6,370 nt of DNA, taken from the NCBI GenBank assembly GCA_002296055.1, contig DBHE01000033.1:1-6370 (forward strand), read 5' to 3'. The stretch comes from Pseudomonadaceae bacterium UBA836 (GTDB taxonomy: Bacteria; Pseudomonadota; Gammaproteobacteria; Pseudomonadales; Pseudomonadaceae). The notes under the pieces were generated by a model that did not search any database, was not told the origin of the DNA, and saw only the letters and a list, made by a program, of their open reading frames with translations. The position numbers were made by a program, and so were the translations under genes. Positions 1-5,697 of the stretch are shown here, in pieces. Each line of letters opens with the position of its first letter. Position 1 is the first letter of the stretch.

Positions 1-906
1 ATGCGCCAGGGGCTGTCCAAGACCAGCGCCAATCTTGGCGAGGGCATGGCTAACCTGTTCCTCGGCGAGAAAGAAATCGACGACGAGCTGCTGGAGGAGA
101 TGGAAACCCGTCTGCTGATGGCCGACGTGGGTATCGAAGCCACCACCATGATCATGGAAACCCTGCAGCAGCGCGTTACCCGCCGCCAGGTCTCCAGCCG
201 CAAGGCGCTGTACCGCGCGCTGCAGGATGAACTCGAAGCGCTGCTGGCGCATGTCGCCAAGCCGCTGGAAATCGACACCAGCAAGAAGCCCTACGTGATT
301 CTGGTGGTTGGCGTGAATGGCGTCGGCAAAACCACCACCATCGGCAAACTGGCCAAGCGCCTGCAGGGCGAGGGCAAGCAGGTGATGCTCGCCGCTGGCG
401 ATACCTTCCGCGCTGCAGCGGTTGAGCAGTTGCAGGTCTGGGGTGAGCGCAACAAGATCGGCGTGATTGCCCAGCACACCGGCGCCGACTCGGCCTCGGT
501 GATCTTCGACGGTCTGCAGGCCGCCAAGGCCCGCGGCGCTGACGTGCTGATTGCCGACACCGCTGGTCGTCTGCACAACAAGGATCACCTGATGGACGAG
601 CTGGCCAAGGTCAAGCGCGTGATGGCCAAGCTGGATGCCGATGCGCCGCACGAGGTAATGCTGGTGCTCGACGCCGGTACCGGCCAGAACGCCATTTCCC
701 AGACCAAACTGTTCGATCAGGCCGTGGGCCTGACGGGGCTGACCCTGACCAAGCTCGATGGCACCGCCAAGGGCGGGGTGATTTTTGCGCTGGCCAAGCA
801 GTTTGGCCTGCCGATCCGCTTTATCGGCGTGGGTGAGCAGATCGATGACCTGCGTCCTTTCACCGCGCCAGACTTTGTGGCGGCCCTGTTTGGACAGAAG
901 CCATAA
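1..906 (+). CDS. ftsY: Signal recognition particle receptor FtsY (5' end outside window)
   Basis: FtsY is the SRP receptor GTPase. It docks ribosome-nascent chain-SRP complexes at the inner membrane and passes them to the Sec translocon. The visible 301 residues hold the four-helix N domain (about 1-85) and the G domain (about 95-301). GTPase motifs are clear: P-loop GVNGVGKTT at 104-112, DTFRAAA at 134-140, DTAGR at 186-190, TKLD at 250-253 and GVGEQIDDL at 276-284. Full-length gammaproteobacterial FtsY has a variable, often acidic A domain before the NG domain. It is absent here, so the ATG at base 1 is probably an internal Met codon and the gene starts upstream of the window. The stop codon TAA (904-906) directly abuts the ftsE ATG, which suggests co-transcription and translational coupling. 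The paralogue Ffh is excluded because it has a C-terminal Met-rich M domain, whereas this protein ends right after the G domain. Confidence 0.97.
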   Translation: MRQGLSKTSANLGEGMANLFLGEKEIDDELLEEMETRLLMADVGIEATTMIMETLQQRVTRRQVSSRKALYRALQDELEALLAHVAKPLEIDTSKKPYVILVVGVNGVGKTTTIGKLAKRLQGEGKQVMLAAGDTFRAAAVEQLQVWGERNKIGVIAQHTGADSASVIFDGLQAAKARGADVLIADTAGRLHNKDHLMDELAKVKRVMAKLDADAPHEVMLVLDAGTGQNAISQTKLFDQAVGLTGLTLTKLDGTAKGGVIFALAKQFGLPIRFIGVGEQIDDLRPFTAPDFVAALFGQKP

Positions 907-1572
907 ATGATTCGTTTTGAGCAGGTCAGCAAGCGCTATTCCAACGGTCATCAGGGGCTGGATAACCTCAGCTTCCACATTCGCACCGGCGAAATGGTGT
1001 TCATTACCGGGCATTCAGGCGCGGGCAAGAGCACCCTGCTGAAACTGATTATGTGCATGGAGCGCCCCAGCAGTGGCGCCGTGCACGTGGGCGGCCAGAA
1101 CCTGCGTGATCTGGGCAGTGATGACATACCCTACCTGCGCCGTCAGGTGGGTGTGGTGTTTCAGAATCACCAGTTGCTGTTTGATCGCACCGTTTTCGAT
1201 AACGTCGCGCTGCCGCTGATCATCAATGGCACGCCGAGCGATGAAGTGGGTCGCCGGGTGCGCGCCGCGCTCGATAAAGTCGGCCTGCTGAGCAAGGAAA
1301 ACAGCTACCCCATCGCCCTGTCCGGTGGTGAGCAGCAGCGCGTTGGCATTGCCCGCGCGGTGGTGCACAAACCCGCACTGCTGCTGGCCGATGAGCCGAC
1401 CGGTAACCTCGACCCTGAGTTGTCGGCAGAAATCATGGGGCTGTTTGAAGACTTCAACCGCGTGGGGGTGACGGTGATCATCGCCAGTCACGACCTGCCG
1501 CTGATCGCGCGCCTGCACCACCGCACCCTGACCCTCGATCAGGGCCGTCTGCTGGCTGACGGGGAGTCCTGA
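907..1572 (+). CDS. ftsE: Cell division ATP-binding protein FtsE
   Basis: FtsE is the cytoplasmic ATPase of the FtsEX complex. The complex sits at the Z ring and uses ATP hydrolysis to switch on periplasmic amidase activators, so it acts as a signalling device rather than a transporter. The 221-residue length is normal for the family. All ABC ATPase motifs are present: Walker A GHSGAGKS at 35-42, Q-loop Gln86 in VVFQN, signature LSGGEQQ at 138-144, Walker B LLLADEP at 158-164 with catalytic Glu163, D-loop at 168-170 and switch His195. The start codon follows the ftsY stop with no gap, and only weak purine-rich sequence lies before it inside the ftsY end, so translation probably depends on ribosomes finishing ftsY. 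The stop TGA overlaps the ftsX ATG by one base (TGATG), as expected for subunits made in fixed ratio. Its place between ftsY and ftsX separates it from the similar LolD and MacB ATPases. Confidence 0.97.
   Translation: MIRFEQVSKRYSNGHQGLDNLSFHIRTGEMVFITGHSGAGKSTLLKLIMCMERPSSGAVHVGGQNLRDLGSDDIPYLRRQVGVVFQNHQLLFDRTVFDNVALPLIINGTPSDEVGRRVRAALDKVGLLSKENSYPIALSGGEQQRVGIARAVVHKPALLLADEPTGNLDPELSAEIMGLFEDFNRVGVTVIIASHDLPLIARLHHRTLTLDQGRLLADGES
1561..1566 (+). promoter_or_regulatory. Ribosome binding site of ftsX
   Basis: GGGGAG lies five bases before the ftsX ATG and inside the last codons of ftsE. It supports the start at 1572 and the one-base overlap of the two genes. Confidence 0.7.
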
Positions 1573-2570
1573 TGAGCAGCAACAAACCCACCCAGCCCGC
1601 CCGTCGCAAGGTGCCCAGCGGCGCGGCACGCTCCCAGCGCAACTGGCGTCACCCGCTGCGCAGCTGGCTGGGCAGCCACCGTACCAGCGCCCAGCAGGCA
1701 CTGGAGCGTGTGCGGCACTACCCGTTTAGTAGTGCCATGACCGTGCTGGTCATGACTATCGCTCTGGCGCTGCCCATGGGGCTCTCGGTGCTGATCAATC
1801 AGGTCAAGCAACTGGGGGTGAACTGGCAGGAAGCCGCGCAGATCTCCGTCTATCTGGCTGACAGCGTCAGCGCCGAGCAGCAACAGGCGCTGACCGAGCA
1901 GGTTGGCCAGCTCGCCGGTGTTGCCAATGCCCAGCTGCTGGATAAGGACCTGGCCCTGGCCGAGTTCCAGCAGCACGCCGGCATGGGGGACGCCCTGCTA
2001 CAGCTCGACTACAACCCCTTGCCCAGCGTGATTGTGGTCACCCCCAAAAGCATCGAGGGTGGCGCCGCTGCACTGGAGCCCCTGCGTGATCGGCTGGTGG
2101 CGCTGGACGGGGTAGATCAGGTGCAGATCGATCTGCTCTGGGTTGAGCGGCTGTCTGCCATCCTGGCGATGTTTGAGCGTTTTGCCAGCGGTTTGGCGGT
2201 GCTCTTGATCATTGCCCTGCTGCTGGTCATGGCCAACACCATCCGCCTGGCCATTGAAAGCCGCCGCGAAGAAATTCTAGTGATCAAGCTGGTCGGCGGT
2301 ACCGACGCCTTCGTGCGTCGCCCGTTCCTCTATATAGGTGTGCTGTACGGCCTGCTGGCCGGCCTCTTGGCCTGGGTGCTGCTGGCGCTGGGCTTGGCCT
2401 GGCTGAATGTCACCGTGGAGCGGGTCGCCGCGCTGTACCAGAGCGACTTCGCCTTGTTTGGCATGCCCTTCACCGACGGCCTGGCCCTGGTCTTCGGCGC
2501 CATGCTACTCGGCCTCGCCGGCGCCTGGCTGGCGGTGGGGCAGCACGTACGGGCGATTGAGCCGCAGTAG
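1572..2570 (+). CDS. ftsX: Cell division protein FtsX, FtsE-partner membrane subunit
   Basis: FtsX is the inner-membrane subunit of FtsEX. Its periplasmic loop recruits and activates EnvC-type activators of cell-wall amidases, and its cytoplasmic parts contact FtsE and divisome components. The 332 residues show the standard layout: a strongly basic cytoplasmic N-terminus (about 1-52, many Arg and Lys), transmembrane segment 1 (about 54-78), an extracytoplasmic domain (about 79-198), then three membrane segments near 203-227, 252-278 and 303-324. The conserved cytoplasmic stretch after segment 2 is present, with NTIRLAIESRREEI at 222-235 and VIKLVGGTDAFVRRP at 237-251. A long basic N-terminal tail is usual for proteobacterial FtsX, so the first ATG is kept as the start; the ribosome binding site and overlap with ftsE agree. 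The gene ends the visible ftsY-ftsE-ftsX unit. No clear intrinsic terminator follows, so some read-through toward rpoH is possible. Confidence 0.96.
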   Translation: MSSNKPTQPARRKVPSGAARSQRNWRHPLRSWLGSHRTSAQQALERVRHYPFSSAMTVLVMTIALALPMGLSVLINQVKQLGVNWQEAAQISVYLADSVSAEQQQALTEQVGQLAGVANAQLLDKDLALAEFQQHAGMGDALLQLDYNPLPSVIVVTPKSIEGGAAALEPLRDRLVALDGVDQVQIDLLWVERLSAILAMFERFASGLAVLLIIALLLVMANTIRLAIESRREEILVIKLVGGTDAFVRRPFLYIGVLYGLLAGLLAWVLLALGLAWLNVTVERVAALYQSDFALFGMPFTDGLALVFGAMLLGLAGAWLAVGQHVRAIEPQ

Positions 2571-2578
2571 AGCAGCGG

Positions 2579-2652
2579 CAAGCTTCAAGCGGATGATGGC
2601 GGTCTTCCGGTCTGGGGTTTTGCTTGCAGCTTGTGGCTTGCAGCTTGAAGCT
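2579..2652 (+). repeat. Intergenic GCTTGNN heptamer repeat with inverted arm
   Basis: Four head-to-tail heptamers of the form GCTTGNN run from 2622 to 2649 (GCTTGCA, GCTTGTG, GCTTGCA, GCTTGAA). As a larger unit this is a perfect 12-base direct repeat (2622-2633 and 2636-2647) with a 14-base period. About 30 bases upstream, AGCTTCAAGC (2581-2590) is the exact reverse complement of GCTTGAAGCT (2643-2652), so a 10-bp stem with a 52-base loop could form. Similar AAGCTTGCAGCTTG-type sequences recur between genes in Pseudomonas genomes as I recall them. Whether this copy is mobile, folds, or affects the end of the ftsX transcript cannot be told from one copy. No run of T follows the right arm, so a simple intrinsic terminator is unlikely. 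Confidence 0.7.
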
Positions 2653-2668
2653 GGCTTCAGCCGCCGTT

Positions 2669-2695
2669 GAACTTTAGCCTACGTTCACAGTCGGA
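2669..2695 (+). promoter_or_regulatory. Predicted AlgU/sigma-E-type promoter of rpoH
   Basis: GAACTT (2669-2674) matches the -35 element of the sigma-E/AlgU class exactly. After a 16-base spacer comes TCGGA (2691-2695), close to the class -10 consensus TCTGA. Transcription would start near 2702, giving a leader of about 40 bases. AlgU-dependent transcription of rpoH is reported in P. aeruginosa, so both position and sequence fit. The match is by eye only. Confidence 0.68.
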
Positions 2696-2712
2696 TTTTG
2701 CGGTGATACACT
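2684..2712 (+). promoter_or_regulatory. Predicted sigma-70 promoter of rpoH (extended -10)
   Basis: TTCACA (2684-2689, five of six to TTGACA) and TACACT (2707-2712, four of six to TATAAT) are separated by 17 bases. A TG at 2704-2705 gives an extended -10. Transcription would start near 2719, about 20 bases before the rpoH ATG. The -35 hexamer sits inside the spacer of the AlgU-type promoter, so the two polymerase forms would compete for the same DNA. Confidence 0.5.
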
Positions 2713-2729
2713 GGGCCGTCATTTTTAGT

Positions 2730-2733
2730 GAGG
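2730..2733 (+). promoter_or_regulatory. Ribosome binding site of rpoH
   Basis: GAGG lies six bases before the ATG at 2740 and decides the start over the later in-frame ATG at residue 56. The sequence between it and the start is short, and no strong local stem covering it is evident. Confidence 0.65.
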
Positions 2734-2739
2734 TAGCGC

Positions 2740-3603
2740 ATGAGCACTGCACTGCAGCCTGTTCATAACCTGGCTCCGGGAGCGAATCTCGAAGCCTACA
2801 TTCAGAGCGTCAGCAGCATTCCTGTCCTGAGCGCGGAAGAGGAGCGCGTGCTGGCTGACCGCCTGTACTATCACGAAGACCTTGAAGCCGCCCGCCAGTT
2901 GGTTATGTCCCATCTGCGCTTTGTGGTGCACATCGCCCGCAGCTATTCGGGCTACGGCTTGGCGCAGTCCGACCTGGTGCAGGAAGGCAACGTTGGCCTG
3001 ATGAAGGCGGTAAAACGCTTCAATCCGGAGATGGGCGTGCGCCTGGTCTCCTTCGCGGTGCACTGGATTCGCGCCGAGATTCACGAGTTCATTCTGCGCA
3101 ACTGGCGCATCGTCAAAGTGGCCACCACCAAGGCCCAGCGCAAGCTGTTCTTCAACCTGCGCAGCGCCAAGAAGAAGCTGGCCTGGCTGTCGCAAAATGA
3201 AGTGCAGGCCGTTGCCGCCGATCTGGGTGTGGCCGAGCGCGAAGTGCGCGAGATGGAAAGCCGACTCTACGGCCAGGATCTGGGCTTTGATGGCGCCCAG
3301 GACGATGACGACGATACCGCCTACGCGCCGGTTCACTACCTGGAAGACAAGCGCTACGACCCGGCTACCCAGCTGGAGTCTGCCGACTGGTCCGACAGCG
3401 CCAGCAACAGCCTGCTGAGCGGGCTGGATGAGCTGGACGAGCGCAGCCGCGATATTCTTTACCAGCGTTGGCTGGCTGAAGAGAAGGCGACGCTGCACGA
3501 GCTGGCAGCCAAGTACCAGGTGTCGGCCGAGCGTATTCGTCAGTTGGAAAAGAACGCTATGAACAAACTGAAAAAAAACCTCGAGACCGAGGTCGCCATT
3601 TAA
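2740..3603 (+). CDS. rpoH: RNA polymerase heat-shock sigma factor RpoH (sigma-32)
   Basis: RpoH directs RNA polymerase to heat-shock promoters (chaperones such as DnaK and GroEL, and ATP-dependent proteases). At 287 residues it has the usual family length. Region 1.2 covers about 17-45. Region 2 covers about 53-125, with the core-binding segment [18 protein letters not shown] at 77-94 and DNA-melting and -10-reading residues in [20 protein letters not shown] at 103-122. The RpoH box QRKLFFNLR at 133-141 is intact; this segment separates RpoH from RpoD and RpoS and affects core binding and turnover. An acidic linker with five consecutive Asp (188-192) precedes region 4, whose helix-turn-helix near 251-279 contains [14 protein letters not shown]. 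It appears to be its own transcription unit, with two predicted promoters upstream and a strong terminator 18 bases after the stop. A related sigma factor is unlikely given the RpoH box and the position next to ftsX, conserved in gammaproteobacteria. Confidence 0.98.
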   Translation: MSTALQPVHNLAPGANLEAYIQSVSSIPVLSAEEERVLADRLYYHEDLEAARQLVMSHLRFVVHIARSYSGYGLAQSDLVQEGNVGLMKAVKRFNPEMGVRLVSFAVHWIRAEIHEFILRNWRIVKVATTKAQRKLFFNLRSAKKKLAWLSQNEVQAVAADLGVAEREVREMESRLYGQDLGFDGAQDDDDDTAYAPVHYLEDKRYDPATQLESADWSDSASNSLLSGLDELDERSRDILYQRWLAEEKATLHELAAKYQVSAERIRQLEKNAMNKLKKNLETEVAI

Positions 3604-3621
3604 GGCATGTCAGTCGTACTG

Positions 3622-3648
3622 AAAGGGCATCCACGGGATGCCCTTTTT
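3622..3648 (+). terminator. Intrinsic terminator of rpoH
   Basis: GGGCATCC (3625-3632) pairs perfectly with GGATGCCC (3636-3643) around an ACG loop. AAA before and TTT after extend the stem to 11 base pairs, and the T run covers 3644-3648. It starts 18 bases after the rpoH stop. The A run on the left arm means it could also work weakly in the other direction. Confidence 0.92.
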
Positions 3649-3706
3649 ATTGGTGAGGCCATCCCCCGATAATCCTATTTTGTGTACCCAATCCGATAAC
3701 AAGACC

Positions 3707-3712
3707 AAGGAG
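3707..3712 (+). promoter_or_regulatory. Ribosome binding site of the 3719 gene
   Basis: AAGGAG is a near-consensus Shine-Dalgarno sequence six bases before the ATG at 3719 and fixes that start. Confidence 0.85.
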
Positions 3713-3718
3713 TAACGC

Positions 3719-4324
3719 ATGACGCGCCGTCAGGGTGTGCGACTGGCCACACTGTTTGCCGTGGTAATTCTCACTTTTTATGCCTTTGGCTACTGGCAGT
3801 CACGGCCGGCGGCGCCGGAGCCGATGGACTGGTATGGGCAGTATCAGGATTCGCTGTTCAAGCCCTTGCAGGCCCAGCGCCTGACGCTGGCGGATGCCGG
3901 CGCAGCCCTCGGGCATGGCACCCTGTGGATGATCAGCTCTGAAGGCGAGCCGCTGCTGGTGAGTCGCTACACCCTGGAGAGCGATGATCTGAGCTGGCGT
4001 GCGCAGGCGGTTATCGCGCTGACGCCCGAGCAAACCGACAGCCTGGTGCAGGCCCAGGCCTGGCAGCCGGACCTGCCCGATCAGCCGATCAGCTCGGCCG
4101 TGGGCGATGCTCTCAAGGACCGTAAGGTCGTACGCCTGAGCATGATCCCCAACGAGCCGATGTCATTGGCGCAGGTGCAGGGCACCTTCGGCAATCCTGA
4201 CCTGCGGCTGCCGGTCAGCGAAGGCGAAGCCTGGGTTTATCCGAAGGTTGGAGCTGTGGTGGCCGTGGGTGAAGAGCAGGCACACTCCATCATGTTTGGC
4301 CTGCGCGAGGACCTTGGCGAGTAG
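3719..4324 (+). CDS. Membrane-anchored protein of unknown function
   Basis: I do not recognise a characterised family for the whole 201-residue protein. From memory its position matches the hypothetical gene PA0377 of P. aeruginosa, between rpoH and mtgA. It begins with a basic stretch (MTRRQGVR) and one hydrophobic segment (about 9-25) with no Cys lipobox, so it is probably held in the inner membrane by an uncleaved anchor with the rest in the periplasm. The soluble part is acidic and has no Cys. The C-terminal segment MSLAQVQGTFGNPD (148-161), followed by WVYPKVGAVVAV (172-183), resembles the helix-strand pattern of BamE/SmpA-like domains, but this is inference from a short motif. It has a strong ribosome binding site. 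A GATAAT hexamer at 3668-3673 could be a -10 element but has no convincing -35. The gene is separated from rpoH by a terminator and converges on mtgA. Confidence 0.85.
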   Translation: MTRRQGVRLATLFAVVILTFYAFGYWQSRPAAPEPMDWYGQYQDSLFKPLQAQRLTLADAGAALGHGTLWMISSEGEPLLVSRYTLESDDLSWRAQAVIALTPEQTDSLVQAQAWQPDLPDQPISSAVGDALKDRKVVRLSMIPNEPMSLAQVQGTFGNPDLRLPVSEGEAWVYPKVGAVVAVGEEQAHSIMFGLREDLGE

Positions 4325-4338
4325 CCAGGCGCTGCAAT

Positions 4339-4367
4339 GCCCATCTGCAGCGCTGCGCTGCATGGGT
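4339..4367. other. Hairpin between convergent genes
   Basis: TGCAGC (4346-4351) pairs with GCTGCA (4357-4362) around a five-base loop. After a two-base bulge, CCCA (4340-4343) pairs with TGGG (4363-4366). It lies in the 87-base gap where the unknown gene and mtgA meet tail to tail, where a shared terminator would be expected. No T run follows on either strand, so its role as a terminator is uncertain. Confidence 0.4.
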
Positions 4368-4411
4368 GATCGGGCTGTTTGGCGTTCATCGCAGCAGCCT
4401 GACGAGCTGCC

Positions 4412-5164
4412 TCAGATGTCCAGCCGGTTGCGCCAGTAGCGCAGGGTTAGCCAGTCGGGTAGCGGCTGGCCGGCTTCCATGCGGTCCAGGTAGTGCCGCC
4501 CGCCCAGCTGCTGGCTTTGCTGGCGAATCCAGCTGGCGCGGCGCAGGGCATGTGGTGGTGGGCTGGCGGCATCCCAGTTGAGCGGGCTGGGCAGCACTGC
4601 GGCCAGCTGGGCCGATTGCTGGCTGGACAGGTAGCTGGCCCCCACACCAAAGTGGTGCCGCGCCGCCGCCTCTACGCCATACACGCCGTGATCCCACTCG
4701 GCGATGTTCAGATACATCTCCAGAATGCGTTGCTTGGGCCAGATCAACTCGATACCCAGGGTAAACCACGCCTCCAGCCCTTTGCGCAGATAGCTGCGGC
4801 CGGACCAGAGAAACAGGTTCTTGGCGACCTGCTGGCTGATGGTGCTGGCGCCGCGCAAATTCCCGCCCTGCATGTTATGTTCCACGGCGGCGCGGATGGC
4901 CTTGAGATCAAAGCCGTAGTGCTCGGCAAAGCGCTGATCTTCGGCGGCGATGACGGCCATTTTCATGCTGTCGGGGATCTGCGCGTAGGGCGTCCACTGG
5001 TACTGGCGCTGATAGCCGGCTGTATCGCGCTCGGTGACCCAGCGCTCGACCATCAGCATGGAGCCGGGCGTGGGTGCCCAGCGCAGCACCACGATGGGCA
5101 GCAGGCTGACGGCGGCTGCAATCAGCAGCCACTTGGCAATCTTGCGCAGGATGAGTTTGAACAT
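4412..5164 (-). CDS. mtgA: Monofunctional biosynthetic peptidoglycan transglycosylase
   Basis: MtgA is a family GT51 glycosyltransferase. It polymerises lipid II into glycan strands on the outer face of the inner membrane and lacks the transpeptidase domain of class A penicillin-binding proteins. The 250 residues have a single membrane anchor (about 11-28) and the GT51 motifs: EDQRFAEHYG at 75-84 with catalytic Glu75, GASTISQQVAKNLFL at 105-119, KQRILEMYLN at 144-153, and NIAEWDHGVYG at 153-163 with the second conserved acidic residue Glu156. The frame stays open upstream to an ATG at 5243-5245, but that start would add 27 residues without signal-like character and would run into the divergent gene. 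The start at 5164 puts a basic-hydrophobic anchor first, as in family members, and leaves a 50-base promoter gap. The Shine-Dalgarno before this start is weak. Length and the absence of a C-terminal penicillin-binding domain exclude PBP1a and PBP1b. Confidence 0.95.
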   Translation of the reverse strand: MFKLILRKIAKWLLIAAAVSLLPIVVLRWAPTPGSMLMVERWVTERDTAGYQRQYQWTPYAQIPDSMKMAVIAAEDQRFAEHYGFDLKAIRAAVEHNMQGGNLRGASTISQQVAKNLFLWSGRSYLRKGLEAWFTLGIELIWPKQRILEMYLNIAEWDHGVYGVEAAARHHFGVGASYLSSQQSAQLAAVLPSPLNWDAASPPPHALRRASWIRQQSQQLGGRHYLDRMEAGQPLPDWLTLRYWRNRLDI

Positions 5165-5191
5165 GGGCGTCCGGGTGAAAAGTCTGCCCGG

Positions 5192-5221
5192 AGTATAAAC
5201 CGAGGGAGCAAAGCATGGCCA
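5192..5221 (-). promoter_or_regulatory. Candidate sigma-70 promoter of mtgA
   Basis: On the minus strand, TATACT (5197-5192, five of six to consensus) lies 18 bases after TGGCCA (5221-5216, four of six to TTGACA). Transcription would start near 5185, about 20 bases before the mtgA start. The -35 hexamer overlaps the first codons of the divergent gene. The good -10 match is the main support. Confidence 0.35.
5202..5208 (+). promoter_or_regulatory. Ribosome binding site of the DUF423 gene
   Basis: GAGGGAG lies six bases before the ATG at 5215. A TATAAA hexamer at 5194-5199 looks like a -10 box but would place the transcript start inside this site, so the plus-strand promoter is not settled. 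Confidence 0.75.
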
Positions 5222-5589
5222 AATGGCTGTTGATGTTGGCATCACTGAGCGGGTTTACCGGCGTGGCACTGGGGGCGTTTGCCGCCCACGGGCTGCGCGG
5301 CAAGCTGCCGGACAACCTGCTGAACGCCTTTCAGACTGGCGTGAGCTACCAGCTGTGGCACACCATGGCGCTGATCGGCGTTGCCCTGCTGTTGTTGCGT
5401 GGTCCGGATAGCGCCCTGCTGAAAGCCAGCGGCGTGCTCTTTGCCGTGGGTATTGTGCTGTTTTCCGGCAGCCTCTACCTGCTGGCGCTCAGCGGCCTGG
5501 GCAAGCTGGGCATGATTACCCCGCTGGGCGGTGTGACCTGGCTGGTGGCCTGGTTCTGTCTGGGCCTGGGTATCTGGCGTACGCTCTGA
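5215..5589 (+). CDS. DUF423 (YgdD-like) small inner-membrane protein
   Basis: This 124-residue protein is a clear member of the DUF423 family, found in many bacteria and without an established function. Family features are the N-terminal GVALGAFAAHGL (16-27), YQLWHTMAL (45-53), LFSGSLYLLAL (82-92) and GMITPLGGVTWLVAW (99-113). Four hydrophobic segments near 4-24, 46-62, 70-92 and 101-121 make it an integral inner-membrane protein. The length is typical and the start is supported by a strong ribosome binding site. It is divergent from mtgA and precedes thiS by 108 bases on the same strand, so it could share a transcript with the thiamine genes. Nothing in the sequence ties it to thiamine, and its place here is probably just conserved gene order. 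Confidence 0.93.
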   Translation: MAKWLLMLASLSGFTGVALGAFAAHGLRGKLPDNLLNAFQTGVSYQLWHTMALIGVALLLLRGPDSALLKASGVLFAVGIVLFSGSLYLLALSGLGKLGMITPLGGVTWLVAWFCLGLGIWRTL

Positions 5590-5660
5590 GCGTGGCCAGC
5601 GGGCGGCAAAGGGCGTTATCATAGCGCCCTTGTCGCCGGTCAATAGTGGCCGCGCCACGC
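5590..5660 (+). other. Nested inverted repeats upstream of thiS
   Basis: AAGGGCG (5609-5615) and CGCCCTT (5625-5631) form a 7-bp stem that can extend inward by three pairs to a three-base loop. An outer pair GCGTGGC (5590-5596) and GCCACGC (5654-5660) encloses it. A competing small hairpin GTGGC/GCCAC (5646-5650 and 5654-5658) uses the same right arm. No T run follows, so this is not a typical intrinsic terminator for the preceding gene. It could be a leader structure, an operator, or chance pairing in G+C-rich DNA. Confidence 0.4.
5593..5622 (+). promoter_or_regulatory. Candidate promoter of thiS-thiG
   Basis: TGGCCA (5593-5598, four of six to TTGACA), an 18-base spacer and TATCAT (5617-5622, five of six to TATAAT) suggest a sigma-70 promoter with a start near 5629 and a leader of about 70 bases. 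The -10 lies in the centre of the 5609-5631 inverted repeat. A second TATCAT at 5666-5671 has no usable -35. Confidence 0.35.
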
Positions 5661-5697
5661 TGCCTTATCATCTCCATCCGCTGTTACCGAGCCGCCC

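Noticed and set aside
1015..1976. Open frames antisense to ftsE and ftsX
   Set aside because: They are shadow frames of two well conserved genes, rich in Gln, His and Ala, with no motif and no ribosome binding site of note.
2407..2670. Open frame of 87 codons overlapping the end of ftsX and the repeat
   Set aside because: Most of it is an alternate frame of ftsX, and the rest is translated repeat sequence. There is no family match by eye and no convincing start site.
2702..2790. Possible RNA thermosensor over the rpoH start
   Set aside because: E. coli rpoH mRNA has one, but here I found only four- or five-base pairings around the ribosome binding site (for example AGTG 2727-2730 with CACT 2745-2748). 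That is not enough to support a call without a folding program.
2725..3498. Long open frame (257 codons) antisense to rpoH
   Set aside because: It lies opposite a complete, well conserved rpoH gene, and its translation is low-complexity with no recognisable domain. Such frames are common opposite G+C-rich genes.
4493..5233. Long open frame (246 codons) on the plus strand opposite mtgA
   Set aside because: The mtgA reading on the minus strand has all the GT51 motifs. The plus frame shows no family features and overlaps the DUF423 start.
5243..5245. Upstream ATG (minus strand) as the mtgA start
   Set aside because: It would add 27 residues that do not look like a signal or anchor, and would place the start inside the DUF423 gene. 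The Met at 5164 begins a normal basic-hydrophobic anchor.
5590..5697. Possible TPP riboswitch before thiS
   Set aside because: The thiamine genes made this worth checking, but the conserved CTGAGA and CTGATCTGG-type elements of the THI box are not found in the 108-base leader. Only a lone CTGAG at the DUF423 stop is seen.
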